From Achromobacter sp. AONIH1 (GTDB lineage: Bacteria; Pseudomonadota; Gammaproteobacteria; Burkholderiales; Burkholderiaceae_B): a stretch of DNA of 64,000 nt. The translations under genes were made by a program, and so were the position numbers. Of this stretch, positions 54,075 through 62,995 are shown one piece after another. Under the pieces are notes generated by a model. It was not told where the DNA came from. It was given only the letters and a program-made list of their open reading frames with translations, and did not search any database. The stretch covers positions 4,588,001-4,652,000 of the forward strand of contig NZ_CP026124.1 of the NCBI RefSeq assembly GCF_002902905.1. The letters are read 5' to 3'. Every line of letters starts with the position of its first letter. The first letter of the stretch is position 1.

Positions 54075-54092
54075 GGCGGGGCGCGCCCCGCC
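54075..54092. repeat. Perfect 18-bp GC palindrome after TorF-type gene
   Basis: GGCGGGGCGCGCCCCGCC, 16 bp past the stop of the TorF-type gene. No T run; possible hairpin end of that message. Confidence 0.4.
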
Positions 54093-54108
54093 GGCCGCCT
54101 TCGGTCCC

Positions 54109-54861
54109 TCAGAAGCTGCGCGCCACCGAGAACACCGCCCCCAAACGTCCCGACGGATGGCCGTACTTGGTCGGCAGCCAGTTGTCCTTGGTCGCGCCCA
54201 CGGCCGCCAGGCCCAGCACCCAACCTTTCAGATCCTTGGTCACGCCCAGCTTGTAGTCCACGTAATGGCTGATGGAATCGCCATTCATGTTGGTCTGGTT
54301 CTTGAGCTTCTGATAGCCCAGGTGCCCGACCAGGCCCCAGCCGTCGCCCAGGTCGAAATTGGCGGTGCCGTCCAGGTACCAGGTGCCCTTGCTGTCGGGC
54401 GTGCTGAAGAAGTCGCCGGGCGTGTAGGAGTACTTCAGCGTGTAGTTGGCGTAGGTCGCGGCCAGGTAGAGATCGGTGTTGTTGTAGTTGCCGCCCTTGG
54501 GCGAGCTGGAACCCGGGTAGTAATAGTGCAGCACCCCCGCGTCCAGCGTCAGGCCGCCGCCCACATCCCCCTTCCAGCCGCCGTAGAAGTCCATTTCCAG
54601 ATTGCCGTCGGTGTAGACGAAACTGGACACATTGGAGTTCCAGTTCCCCAGGTAAAAGCCCGAGCTGTGGGTCAGGTCTATGCCCAGCTGCGCGGCAGGA
54701 CGGAAGTCGGTCTGCGAATAGCCACGGAAGCGGTAGTCGCTGACGATGGCGGCATTGCCGCTGAGCGAGAAGCCGCCGCCCAGATCGGTGGGCTCGGCTT
54801 GCGCGACCGCGGCGAAACATGCAGCGAACACGAGGGGCAAGGCTGGCAGCGTCTTCTTCAT
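54109..54861 (-). CDS. TorF-family putative porin
   Basis: 250-residue predicted outer-membrane beta-barrel of the TorF family (conserved in proteobacteria, function unproven). Signal peptide MKKTLPALPLVFAACFAAVAQA; then GNAAIVSDYRFRGYSQTDFRPAAQ, the family signature; alternating strands with aromatic girdles; terminal SVARSF ending in Phe. The ATG at 54861 is fixed by the signal peptide. Confidence 0.88.
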   Translation of the reverse strand: MKKTLPALPLVFAACFAAVAQAEPTDLGGGFSLSGNAAIVSDYRFRGYSQTDFRPAAQLGIDLTHSSGFYLGNWNSNVSSFVYTDGNLEMDFYGGWKGDVGGGLTLDAGVLHYYYPGSSSPKGGNYNNTDLYLAATYANYTLKYSYTPGDFFSTPDSKGTWYLDGTANFDLGDGWGLVGHLGYQKLKNQTNMNGDSISHYVDYKLGVTKDLKGWVLGLAAVGATKDNWLPTKYGHPSGRLGAVFSVARSF

Positions 54862-55312
54862 GGTGCGGAGTCCTGGTCGGATGAAGGGAGTCGGCGGAAC
54901 GCCCACGGGGCGTTTCCGTCTGGCCGGCCGGCGCATCGGATCAATGGCGACGGCTCGCTGCTCTTCAAGCAAGGCCCGTGCCAGGTTTCAATCCGGTGAC
55001 GCCGCGCTGGCGACGGGCTGAACGCGAGGCCACGCGCACCAGAAGCGTGCCGCGCGGGCACGACTCCGCCCCTCCCGCGCATCAAAATGGGGAATGCGCG
55101 CCATGCTGGATCCAGCCCCGCTCCATGCCGCGAGTCGCCGCCCCATCCCTCGACAAGGTCCCAAAGGCGACATCCCAACAGCCATGGCCCGAGGACTCGG
55201 CCTGCGCGAGCGCCGGAAACGAAGCGGCCCCCGAACGCGGGAGCGTCGGGGGCCGGGCGGGCCAGGCGTGGAGCGCGGGTCGCGGCTACGCCGCAGGCGC
55301 CTGAAGCGTCGC
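54862..55312. other. Intergenic region between TorF-type and Spy-like genes
   Basis: 451 bp with no convincing gene on either strand. It holds an inverted repeat AACGCCC/GGGCGTT (54898-54914) in the TorF-gene leader and a GC hairpin (55226-55254) after the Spy-like gene. Short frames here have no ribosome sites or family likeness. Confidence 0.55.
55226..55254 (-). terminator. GC hairpin after the Spy-like gene
   Basis: Nine-bp stem GGCCCCCGA/TCGGGGGCC with an eleven-base loop, about 60 bp past the stop, without a T run. Confidence 0.3.
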
Positions 55313-55915
55313 TTAGTTGGCGGCTGGAGCCGTCGCTGGCGCAGGCGCGGCCGTGGGCGCGGGAGCGCCCTTGCCGTGGCGTTCCTGCATGCGGGCGTGG
55401 CGTTGTTCCATGCGCGCCTGGCGTTCCTTGAGCATGGACGCGACCTGGCTGCGCTGGGCGTCATTCAGGCTGTCCCAGACGGCCAGCCACTGATCGCGGG
55501 CCTGCTTCATCTGGGTGTCGAACTGACCGCGGTTCTGCTCGGACTGCGAGATCAGCGCGCGCGGGTCGAGCTTGCCGCTATCCAGCTGCGCCTTGAGCAG
55601 GTCATGGCGCTTGGCGCCGGCGGCGCGCATGGCGTCGCGCAGACCGCGCTGGCTGTCCTGGGCCGTCTTGACCAGCGCCTGCTGCTTGTCGTCCAGTTTC
55701 AGCTGTTCGAGCTGCTTCTTGGACACGGGTCCCAGGCCGGGGAAATAGACGCCGTCATGCATGCCTTTGTGGAAGCCGTCGTGGCGGCCTTCATGCATGG
55801 CGTCCGGCGCGCCGCCATCGACCGGCGGCGCGGCAGACACGGCGCCCGCCCCCATCGCGCCGGCAACGGCAATGGCTAGAGCGGCCAGATTCGAACGTAG
55901 AGCGTAGCGGGACAT
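55313..55915 (-). CDS. Spy/CpxP-family periplasmic protein
   Basis: 200-residue exported protein. Signal peptide to about residue 28 (AVSA), then a His-rich segment (MHEGRHDGFHKGMHDG), an all-helical core with two LxxxQ-type motifs (LDDKQQ and LNDAQR, cf. LTxxQ), and a disordered Ala/Pro tail. The family acts as ATP-independent chaperones or envelope-stress sensors. The histidines suggest metal contact. Monocistronic; no CpxRA-like genes nearby. Confidence 0.82.
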   Translation of the reverse strand: MSRYALRSNLAALAIAVAGAMGAGAVSAAPPVDGGAPDAMHEGRHDGFHKGMHDGVYFPGLGPVSKKQLEQLKLDDKQQALVKTAQDSQRGLRDAMRAAGAKRHDLLKAQLDSGKLDPRALISQSEQNRGQFDTQMKQARDQWLAVWDSLNDAQRSQVASMLKERQARMEQRHARMQERHGKGAPAPTAAPAPATAPAAN

Positions 55916-56091
55916 CGAGGTCTCCTGAAATTGAAGAAAGCGAGACCATTGTGCGAGAGGCCCGGTTTCAGTCAGGTTTCGCCTACGCCCCTGCTTGTTT
56001 CAGTCAATTGCGTCCCGGATTTCGACATCCCAACCGCCTTAAGAAGCACGTGGAACGCCCCCATATGCCGATCATCCCCGATAGAGGCCGC

Positions 56092-56160
56092 ACGGATCCG
56101 GCTTTGCCGGTCCGTAGCGGCGCCCCCTGGAGGGGGAAGCGCGCAGCGCTTCGGGGGTGG
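56092..56160. repeat. REP-like compound palindromic element
   Basis: Three nested hairpins in 70 bp: ACGGA-CCGGC/GCCGG-TCCGT (56092-56115), CCCCC-TGGA-GGGGG (56123-56136) and GAAGCGC-GCA-GCGCTTC (56136-56152), then GGGGGTGG. I recall very similar intergenic palindromes recurring in Burkholderiales genomes. It ends directly at the exonuclease stop, where it may serve as the 3' end of the surE-pcm-nlpD-exonuclease message. Confidence 0.5.
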
Positions 56161-56162
56161 GC

Positions 56163-56939
56163 CTACCCTTTCCAGGCGTCCAGGTATTCCTTCCAGTGCG
56201 GAGCGTCGCTGGCGGACAGCGTGTCGCGCACCAGGGCGATCTCGGCCTCGTAGGAGACGGGATCGAGTTCGCCGCGCAGGAAGCGAAAGCGCGTGTACAC
56301 CAGCCAGGTGTTGACCACGTCGGTCTCGCAATAGGCCCGCACCTCGTCTGCGCGGCCCTGGCTCCAGGCTTCCCAGACTTTGCTGCCGTCCATGCCCAGC
56401 TTGCCGGGAAAGCCGCAGAGCTTGGCCAGTTCGTCCAGCGGCGCGTTGGCGCGGCCGTTGTACTTGGCCAGCAGGTCCATCAGGTCGGTGTGGCGGCTGT
56501 GGTAGCGCGAGATGTAGTTGTTGAACTTGAACTCGCGGTCTTCCTCGCCCATGTCCCAGTAGCGCGGCGCGGGCACGCCCAGGATCAGGCTGCGGTAGTG
56601 CAGCACCGGCAGGTCGAAGCCCGAGCCGTTCCAGCTGACCAGCTTGGGGGTATAGCGCTCGATGGTCTTGAAGAAGCCCGCCAGCAGCGCGGCCTCGGGA
56701 TCGTCGGGCTGGCCCAGCGTCTTGACGCGAAAGCCCTGGTCGTCACGGAACACGCAGCCCACCACCGCAACCTTGTGCAGGTGCAGCGGCAGGAAGTCAT
56801 GGCCGACGGCCTCGCGGCGCGCCGTCAGCGCGCGCTCGACCACTTCGGCGTCCGGCACGTCCTCGCCCCAGCCGTTGAGCTTGCGCAGCCCGTCGGCGTC
56901 GGGGATGGTCTCCAGGTCGAATACCAGCGTCGGCGTCAT
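56163..56939 (-). CDS. DEDD-family 3'-5' exonuclease (COG3298-like)
   Basis: 258-residue predicted 3'-5' exonuclease. Acidic motifs are VFDLETI (Exo I), WNGSGFDLPVL (Exo II) and YCETDVVNTW (Exo III), typical of a ribonuclease-H-like DEDD fold often labelled as polysaccharide-biosynthesis exonuclease, without support. It shares ATGA with the nlpD stop, so it is translated with surE-pcm-nlpD. Confidence 0.85.
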   Translation of the reverse strand: MTPTLVFDLETIPDADGLRKLNGWGEDVPDAEVVERALTARREAVGHDFLPLHLHKVAVVGCVFRDDQGFRVKTLGQPDDPEAALLAGFFKTIERYTPKLVSWNGSGFDLPVLHYRSLILGVPAPRYWDMGEEDREFKFNNYISRYHSRHTDLMDLLAKYNGRANAPLDELAKLCGFPGKLGMDGSKVWEAWSQGRADEVRAYCETDVVNTWLVYTRFRFLRGELDPVSYEAEIALVRDTLSASDAPHWKEYLDAWKG

Positions 56940-57814
56940 CGCGCGGGCAGGTATTGCATCGGGTCGACGGGCGTGCCCTGGCGGCGGATCTCGAAGTGCA
57001 GGCGCGGCGAGGTCGCGTCGCTCTGGCCGATTTCAGCGATCTTGGCGCCGCGCTTGACGTCCTGGCCGGTCTTGACCAGCAGCGCGCGGTTGTGCGCGTA
57101 GGCCGTGATGAAGCCGTTCTGGTGGTTGACGATGATCAGGTTGCCCAGGCCGCGCACGCCGTTGCCGCTGTACATGACCTTGCCGTCGGCCGCCGCGATG
57201 ACGGGGTCGCCCAGGTTGCCGGCGATGTCGATGCCCTTGGTGTTGCTGTTGAAGCCCTGGGTGATCTGGCCGGTGGCCGGCCAGCCCCAGTTGATGACGC
57301 CGGCATCGGCCGCGCGCGCCGGTTTTTCGGCCGGCGTGGGCGCCGGGGCGGGCGTGGCGGTCGATGGCGTCGAGGTCGCGGCGCCGCTGTCGGACGGCTG
57401 ATCAAGCGGGCGCGGCTGCGTCGAGGACGACTTGGCGGAGGCCACCGGCGTGACCTGCGTCGCGCCGCCGGCCGCGGCGCCGCCACCGGACAGCTTGAGC
57501 ACCTGGCCCACCGAAATCTGGTTGGGATCGCTGAGATTGTTCCAGCGCTTGACGTTCTCGACGTCGACGTTGTTCGAACGCGCGATCTTGTAGAGCGTGT
57601 CGCCCGGCTTGACGACGTAGCTGCCGCCAGGCTGGGCCGTCGCGGTGGTCTGCTGCCCGCCGGCCATGTCGACCACGGGGGCGCGCTGGCCCTTGGAAGC
57701 GCAACCGGCCAGGACGACCAGGCTGATGGCGCCCGCGAGATAAAGCGGACGGCGCAGGCGCGGCATGGGCGCGCCAAAAGCGGTATCGGTCAGTTGCAAC
57801 TGCCCGTTGAGCAT
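56936..57814 (-). CDS. nlpD: NlpD-like lipoprotein (LysM, degenerate LytM)
   Basis: 292-residue outer-membrane lipoprotein predicted to activate cell-division amidases. Lipobox LVVLAGC near residue 41; LysM domain YVVKPGDTLYKIARSNNVDVENVKRWN (about 68-112, split); Pro/Ala/Ser-rich linker; C-terminal LytM domain (about 175-290). The zinc-binding His of active LytM enzymes is replaced in TKGIDIAG, as in E. coli NlpD, so it should be non-catalytic. The ATG at 57814 has AGGAG at six bases. Downstream of pcm. Confidence 0.92.
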   Translation of the reverse strand: MLNGQLQLTDTAFGAPMPRLRRPLYLAGAISLVVLAGCASKGQRAPVVDMAGGQQTTATAQPGGSYVVKPGDTLYKIARSNNVDVENVKRWNNLSDPNQISVGQVLKLSGGGAAAGGATQVTPVASAKSSSTQPRPLDQPSDSGAATSTPSTATPAPAPTPAEKPARAADAGVINWGWPATGQITQGFNSNTKGIDIAGNLGDPVIAAADGKVMYSGNGVRGLGNLIIVNHQNGFITAYAHNRALLVKTGQDVKRGAKIAEIGQSDATSPRLHFEIRRQGTPVDPMQYLPAR

Positions 57815-57831
57815 ACGTTTCTCCTGTTTGC

Positions 57832-58653
57832 TCAAGATTGTATTCCGGCGCGTAGCGGCACAAAGCGCACGGCCTCTAATTCTGTGCGTTTCCAGCTGGC
57901 GGCGCCCGTGCGTTCGATCAGCACGAGGCGCTGGCTGGTGCTGCCCTCGGGGGCGATCAGCCGTCCTCCCGGCGCGAGCTGCTGCAGCAACGCCTGCGGG
58001 ATGGCCAAGCCAGCGGCAGCCACAACAATAGCATCGAACGGCGACACGCCGGGCAGGCCCACGGTGCCGTCTCCATAGATCAGGCGGATGCGGGTCGTCA
58101 GGCGCAGCGCGCGCAGGTGATTGCGCGCCAATTCGTACAAACCGCGGATGCGTTCGATGCTGTGAACCTCGCGCACGATCTGGGCCAGCACCGCGGCCTG
58201 ATAGCCGCAGCCGGCCCCCACTTCGAGCACTCGGGTCGGGGCGCGGTCCTCGCAGACCGCCGAGATCATGCGCGCCACCACCCAGGGCTGGGAAATGGTC
58301 TGTGAATGGCCGATGGGCAGCGCCGATTCCTCGTAGGCGCGGCTCGCCAGGGCCTCGTCCACGAACAGATGGCGGGGCACGGCGGCCATGGCGTTGAGCA
58401 CGCGCTCGTCGCTGATGCCCTGCGCGCGCAGGCGCTGCACCATGGCCTGGCGCAGGCGGTCCGAGTTCAGGCCCAGGTTGCCGCCGGACGACGGCACGGG
58501 CGCCTGTGGCTGGCGCGGCAGCGCGGCGGCGGAGATGCGCGTGTTGCTGTTGGCGGGCGTGACGCCCGGCGCCAGTCCGGAGCCGTAGCCGAGCGGACGC
58601 GGCCTGCCCGGCACCGGCTGGGACACGTCGGGCTGGCTTACGCGCTTGCGCAT
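57832..58653 (-). CDS. pcm: Protein-L-isoaspartate O-methyltransferase
   Basis: 273-residue SAM-dependent repair enzyme acting on isoaspartyl residues. Catalytic region [18 protein letters not shown] motif [16 protein letters not shown], and a conserved C-terminal GGRLIAPEG. About 60 extra N-terminal residues, Pro/Ser-rich, precede the usual core, so the protein is longer than E. coli Pcm (208). ATG at 58653 overlaps the surE stop by 16 bases. Confidence 0.93.
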   Translation of the reverse strand: MRKRVSQPDVSQPVPGRPRPLGYGSGLAPGVTPANSNTRISAAALPRQPQAPVPSSGGNLGLNSDRLRQAMVQRLRAQGISDERVLNAMAAVPRHLFVDEALASRAYEESALPIGHSQTISQPWVVARMISAVCEDRAPTRVLEVGAGCGYQAAVLAQIVREVHSIERIRGLYELARNHLRALRLTTRIRLIYGDGTVGLPGVSPFDAIVVAAAGLAIPQALLQQLAPGGRLIAPEGSTSQRLVLIERTGAASWKRTELEAVRFVPLRAGIQS

Positions 58654-59396
58654 AGCGGCTCCGCCCAACCGCGGATCTCGTCCAGCTGGCTGTGCTGCGT
58701 CAGGTCCAGCCGCAGCGGCGTGACCGAGACCAGGCCCTGCTCCACGGCATGGAAATCCGTGCCCGGCGCCGCGTCGGCCGCCGAGCCGACCGGACCGATC
58801 CAGTAGACCGTGTCGCCATAGGGCGTGGTGGTGCGCACCACGGGCTGGGACGGATGGCGCTTGCCCAGGCGGGTCACCTGGAAGCCATGCAGATCCTCGA
58901 AACGGCGGTTGGGGATATTGACGTTGAGCAGCACCGGCGGCGCCAGCGGCTGCACCAGATGGCGTTCGACCACCTGGCGCGCGGCGCGGGCCGCCGATTC
59001 GATGTGCTCCCAGCCCTTCTCGGCGAGCGAGAAGGCGATCGCGGGGATGCCGAACAGATAGCCTTCGCTGGCGGCGGCGACGGTGCCCGAATAGAGGGTG
59101 TCGTCGCCCATGTTGGCGCCATTGTTGATGCCCGAGACGACCAGGTCGGGCCGCGCGTCCATCAGTCCGGTCAGCGCCACGTGCACGCAGTCGGACGGCG
59201 TGCCGTTGACGGCGATGAAGCCGTTCGAGGCCGTGCGCACCGACAGGGGCCGGTTGAGCGTCAGGGAATTCGACGCGCCGCTGTGGTTGGTTTCGGGCGC
59301 GACGACGGTCAGTTCGCCCAGTCCCTGCAGCGCCTTGACCAGCGCCTCCAGCCCGGGGGCCGAATAACCATCATCGTTCGAAACCAGAATTCGCAT
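58638..59396 (-). CDS. surE: 5'/3'-nucleotidase SurE
   Basis: 252-residue metal-dependent nucleotidase/exopolyphosphatase. The N-terminus [19 protein letters not shown] carries the metal aspartates (Asp8, Asp9), followed by [14 protein letters not shown] and [22 protein letters not shown]. First gene of surE-pcm-nlpD-exonuclease. The ribosome site before 59396 is weak. Confidence 0.95.
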   Translation of the reverse strand: MRILVSNDDGYSAPGLEALVKALQGLGELTVVAPETNHSGASNSLTLNRPLSVRTASNGFIAVNGTPSDCVHVALTGLMDARPDLVVSGINNGANMGDDTLYSGTVAAASEGYLFGIPAIAFSLAEKGWEHIESAARAARQVVERHLVQPLAPPVLLNVNIPNRRFEDLHGFQVTRLGKRHPSQPVVRTTTPYGDTVYWIGPVGSAADAAPGTDFHAVEQGLVSVTPLRLDLTQHSQLDEIRGWAEPLCASA

Positions 59397-59576
59397 TGTG
59401 CATCCGAAAGAAAGTAAAACACGGGTGGACGGAGCCGATTGTACCGTCCGAAGCCGACCCCGGTTTGCCATACCCTTGCGATAACCCTCAACCAGATCCG
59501 GCCCCCGTCGCGGTAGAATCCGCAGCCACTACGACAACGCCGGCCCAGACCGGCCGCAACCACGGATTCCTCATTC

Positions 59577-60221
59577 ATGGCGCTTACCGGACCTTCCCTG
59601 GCGTTCACCGCCGCCCTCGTCCTGCTGGCCTACCTGATCGGCTCGGTGCCTTTCGCGGTGGTGGTCAGCAAGCTGATGGGCCTGCAGGACCCCCGCAGCT
59701 ACGGCTCCGGAAACCCTGGCGCGACCAACGTGCTGCGCACCGGCAACAAGACCGCCGCCGCCCTGACCCTGCTGGGCGACGCCGCCAAGGGCTGGTTCGC
59801 CGTCTGGCTGGCCGAGCAACTGGCTCCCGGCATCACGCCGGTGGCGCTGGCCTGCGTGGTGGTCGCCGCCTTCCTGGGTCATCTGTACCCGATTTTCCTG
59901 GGCTTCAAGGGCGGCAAGGGCGTCGCCACCGCGCTGGGCGTGCTGGTGGCGATCCAGCCCTGGCTGGCCGTGGCCACCGCGGCCACCTGGCTGATCATCG
60001 CGGTGTTCTTCCGCTATTCGTCGCTGGCGGCCCTGGTGGCGGCCTTCTTCGCCCCGGTCTACTACGTGTTCGGCTCGGGCCTGGCCTGGTACGCGCAGCC
60101 GCCGCTGGGCATCGCGCTGGCCATCATCGGCGTGCTGCTGTTCTATCGCCACCGCGCCAACATCACGCGCCTGATCCAGGGCACCGAAAGCCGCATCGGC
60201 GGCGGCAAGTCCAAGAAGTAA
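59577..60221 (+). CDS. plsY: Acyl-phosphate:glycerol-3-phosphate acyltransferase
   Basis: 214-residue inner-membrane enzyme starting phospholipid synthesis from acyl phosphate. Five to seven helices, with GSVPFAVVV (motif 1), [17 protein letters not shown] (motif 2) and [15 protein letters not shown] (motif 3). Divergent from surE; TAGAAT (59513-59518) is a possible -10. Convergent with tsaD. Confidence 0.95.
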   Translation: MALTGPSLAFTAALVLLAYLIGSVPFAVVVSKLMGLQDPRSYGSGNPGATNVLRTGNKTAAALTLLGDAAKGWFAVWLAEQLAPGITPVALACVVVAAFLGHLYPIFLGFKGGKGVATALGVLVAIQPWLAVATAATWLIIAVFFRYSSLAALVAAFFAPVYYVFGSGLAWYAQPPLGIALAIIGVLLFYRHRANITRLIQGTESRIGGGKSKK

Positions 60222-60244
60222 GACGGCTTGGGGGGGCTTCCCCC

Positions 60245-61279
60245 TCAGCCGGCGATCTCCGCCAGGTCCCAGCGCGGCTTCACGGTGAAGCTGTGCGCGT
60301 CCGGATCCAGCACCGCCAGCCCCGCCTTGACGCGTTCCGCCGCCGCGAAGGCGATCATCGCGCCGTTGTCGGTGCACAGGTGCAGCGGCGGGAAATAGGC
60401 CCGCGCCTTCAGCGGCTTGAGCGCCGCGTCCAGCTTGGCGCGCAGCAGCTGATTGGCGCCCACGCCGCCGGCCACCACCAGCCGGCGCAGGCCGGTCTGC
60501 TTGAGCGCGCGGATGGACTTGGCGGCCAAGACCTCGACGATCGCGGCCTGGGTGGCCGCCGCCAGATCGGCGCGCGTCTGCTCGTCCAGCCCGCCGGCCT
60601 GCTCGGCTGCCTTCACCCGCGTCAGCACGGCCGTCTTCAGGCCGCTGAAGCTGAAATCCAGGTCGCCGCTGTGCAGCATGGGACGCGGCAGCTCGAAGCG
60701 CGTCGCGTCGCCACTACCGGCCAGTTTCGATAGCGCCGGACCGCCCGGATAGCCCAGGCCCATCAACTTGGCCGACTTGTCGAAGGCCTCGCCGGCCGCG
60801 TCGTCCAGCGTCTCGCCCAGCAATTCGTAACGACCCACGCCGTCGACCCGCATCAGCTGGGTATGGCCGCCAGACACCAGCAAGGCCACGAAGGGGAATT
60901 CGGGCCGGGGGTCGGCCAGCATGGGCGACAGCAGATGGCCTTCCAGGTGGTGGATGCCTATGGCCGGCAGGCGGCGCGACCAGGCCAGCGCCTGCGCCAC
61001 GCTGGCGCCCACCAGCAGCGCCCCGGCCAGGCCGGGGCCGGCCGTGTAGGCCACCGCGCCGACGTCGGCCATGCCGATGCCGGCTTCCTCGAGCACCTGG
61101 CGGGTCAGCGGCGTCACGCGCCGGATATGGTCGCGCGAGGCCAGCTCAGGCACCACGCCCCCGTATTCCTGGTGCATGGCGATCTGGGTGTGCAGGGCGT
61201 GCGCCAGCAATCCGCGTTCAGTGCAGACGGCCGCGACGCCGGTTTCATCGCAGGAGCTTTCAAAGCCGAGAATAATCAT
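60245..61279 (-). CDS. tsaD: tRNA N6-adenosine threonylcarbamoyltransferase
   Basis: 344-residue ASKHA-fold enzyme forming t6A37 in ANN-decoding tRNAs with TsaB/Tsa[17 protein letters not shown] start, metal site HLEGH (His111, His115), [10 protein letters not shown] and [10 protein letters not shown]. The start at 61279 is the family start. rpsU, often divergent from tsaD, is absent; a purine permease takes its place. Confidence 0.95.
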   Translation of the reverse strand: MIILGFESSCDETGVAAVCTERGLLAHALHTQIAMHQEYGGVVPELASRDHIRRVTPLTRQVLEEAGIGMADVGAVAYTAGPGLAGALLVGASVAQALAWSRRLPAIGIHHLEGHLLSPMLADPRPEFPFVALLVSGGHTQLMRVDGVGRYELLGETLDDAAGEAFDKSAKLMGLGYPGGPALSKLAGSGDATRFELPRPMLHSGDLDFSFSGLKTAVLTRVKAAEQAGGLDEQTRADLAAATQAAIVEVLAAKSIRALKQTGLRRLVVAGGVGANQLLRAKLDAALKPLKARAYFPPLHLCTDNGAMIAFAAAERVKAGLAVLDPDAHSFTVKPRWDLAEIAG

Positions 61280-61392
61280 GGCGGCAGAGTTTACAACTGA
61301 TGCGAAAATACGCCCGTTTACAAGAACGCGGCGAGGCGTCCACCGCCCTCGCCCGCCCAATCCGCGCACTCACACACTCACTGGGGACCCGT

Positions 61393-62688
61393 ATGCTGGA
61401 GAAGCTATTCAAGCTGCGTGAACATGGAACCACCGTCAAGACCGAACTCATCGCCGGCCTGACGACGTTCCTGACGATGTCATACATCATTTTCGTCAAC
61501 CCGGACATCCTGTCCTCCACCGGCATGGACCGCAGCGCGGTCTTCGTCGCCACCTGCCTGGCCGCGGCGCTGGGTTCGCTGGTGATGGCGCTGATCGCCA
61601 ACTGGCCGATCGGCATGGCGCCGGGCATGGGCCTGAACGCGTTCTTCGCCTTCACCGTGGTCAAGACCATGGGCTACACCTGGGAGCAGGCGCTGGGCGC
61701 CGTGTTCATCTCGGGCGTGATCTTCCTGTTCCTGACCTTCTCGGGCATCCGTGTCTGGCTGATCAAGGGCATCCCGCATTCGCTGCGCAGCGCCATCGCC
61801 GCCGGCATCGGGCTGTTCCTGGCCATCATCGCGCTCAGCAGCGCCGGCATCGTGGCCGCCCATCCGGCGACCAAGGTCACGCTGGGCAACCTCACCAGCC
61901 CCGGCCCGCTGTTCGCCATCCTGGGCTTCTTCATCATCGCGTCGCTGGACGCGCTGCGCGTGCGCGGCGCCATCCTGATCGGCATCCTGGTCGTGACGCT
62001 GATGTCCATGGCGCTGGGCTACAACGAATTCAAGGGCGTGTTCTCGGCGCCGCCGAGCCTGGCGCCCACGCTGTTCAAGCTGGACATCCTGGGCGCGCTG
62101 CATTCGGGCTTCGTGCACGTGATCCTGGTGTTCGTGCTGGTCGAGGTGTTCGACGCCACCGGCACGCTGGTGGGCGTGGCCAAGCGCGCCGGCCTGGTGC
62201 CGGAAGACCGCCCCAACCGCCTGGGCCGCGCGCTGTTCGCCGACAGCTCGGCCATCGTCGCCGGCTCGATGCTGGGCACCAGCAGCACCACCGCCTATGT
62301 GGAAAGCGCCTCGGGCGTGCAGGCCGGCGGCCGCACCGGCCTGACCGCGCTGGTGGTGGCCGTGCTGTTCCTGGCCGCGCTGTTCATCTCGCCGCTGGCC
62401 GGCGCCGTGCCGGCCTACGCCACCGCGCCCGCCCTGCTCTACGTGGCTGGCCTGATGATGCGCGAGCTGATCGACATCGACTGGAACGACGTCTGCGAAG
62501 CAACCCCGGCCGCGCTGACCGCGCTGATCATGCCCTTCACGTACTCCATCGCCAACGGCATCGCCTTCGGCTTCATCAGCTACGTGGTGCTCAAGACCGC
62601 CACCGGCAAGGTCCGCGACGTGCATCCGGCCACCTGGCTGGTCGCGCTGCTGTTCGTGATCCGCTACGCCTTTTTCCCATCGGAATAA
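61393..62688 (+). CDS. NCS2/AzgA-type purine (adenine/guanine/hypoxanthine) permease
   Basis: 431-residue inner-membrane permease of the AzgA-like group, with about twelve to fourteen helices. Characteristic stretches are TELIAGLTTFLTMSYIIFVNP, GMAPGMGLNAFFAF and GTSSTTAYVESASGVQAGGRTGL (split at the loop). Purine base:proton uptake is expected. The ATG at 61393 fits the family; an extension to 61300 has no support. Confidence 0.92.
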   Translation: MLEKLFKLREHGTTVKTELIAGLTTFLTMSYIIFVNPDILSSTGMDRSAVFVATCLAAALGSLVMALIANWPIGMAPGMGLNAFFAFTVVKTMGYTWEQALGAVFISGVIFLFLTFSGIRVWLIKGIPHSLRSAIAAGIGLFLAIIALSSAGIVAAHPATKVTLGNLTSPGPLFAILGFFIIASLDALRVRGAILIGILVVTLMSMALGYNEFKGVFSAPPSLAPTLFKLDILGALHSGFVHVILVFVLVEVFDATGTLVGVAKRAGLVPEDRPNRLGRALFADSSAIVAGSMLGTSSTTAYVESASGVQAGGRTGLTALVVAVLFLAALFISPLAGAVPAYATAPALLYVAGLMMRELIDIDWNDVCEATPAALTALIMPFTYSIANGIAFGFISYVVLKTATGKVRDVHPATWLVALLFVIRYAFFPSE

Positions 62689-62995
62689 AGGCCGCGCCGT
62701 CCGCCACGGACGGCTTCGACCTGAGGGTTCCCGCCGCCAGCGCACATGCGCTGGCGGCGTCGTTTCCGGGGCATGGACTGCGTCAATCGCGCCGATTGGC
62801 AAAAGCGATCAACCCGCAGGCCGACAAGGTTGCTGCCTGCCGGGCTTGAATTCGTCGATACACTCCCCAAGTATCCCAGCATATGGAGTCCGCCTTGCAC
62901 CTTGAACGCCACCCCGCCCGCCCCGGCGCCTGTACCGCAACAGGCGAGATCGGCATCGCCCGTCCGTCCTCGCCCGCGGACTGTAGGATCGCCCG
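62689..62995. other. Intergenic region with two hairpins and a small dyad
   Basis: 307 bp without a gene. GCCGTCC/GGACGGC (62696-62714) and a 13-bp inverted repeat CGCCGCCAGCGCA with complement (62732-62759) may end the permease message, though neither has a T run. Further on, GATAC-N9-GTATC (62857-62875) is a weak candidate operator for the oxidoreductase gene. Confidence 0.5.

Noticed and set aside
62664..62912. A small minus-strand gene (82 codons) between the purine permease and the LLM oxidoreductase
   Set aside because: It overlaps the permease end and two hairpins, has no ribosome site, and no recognisable features.
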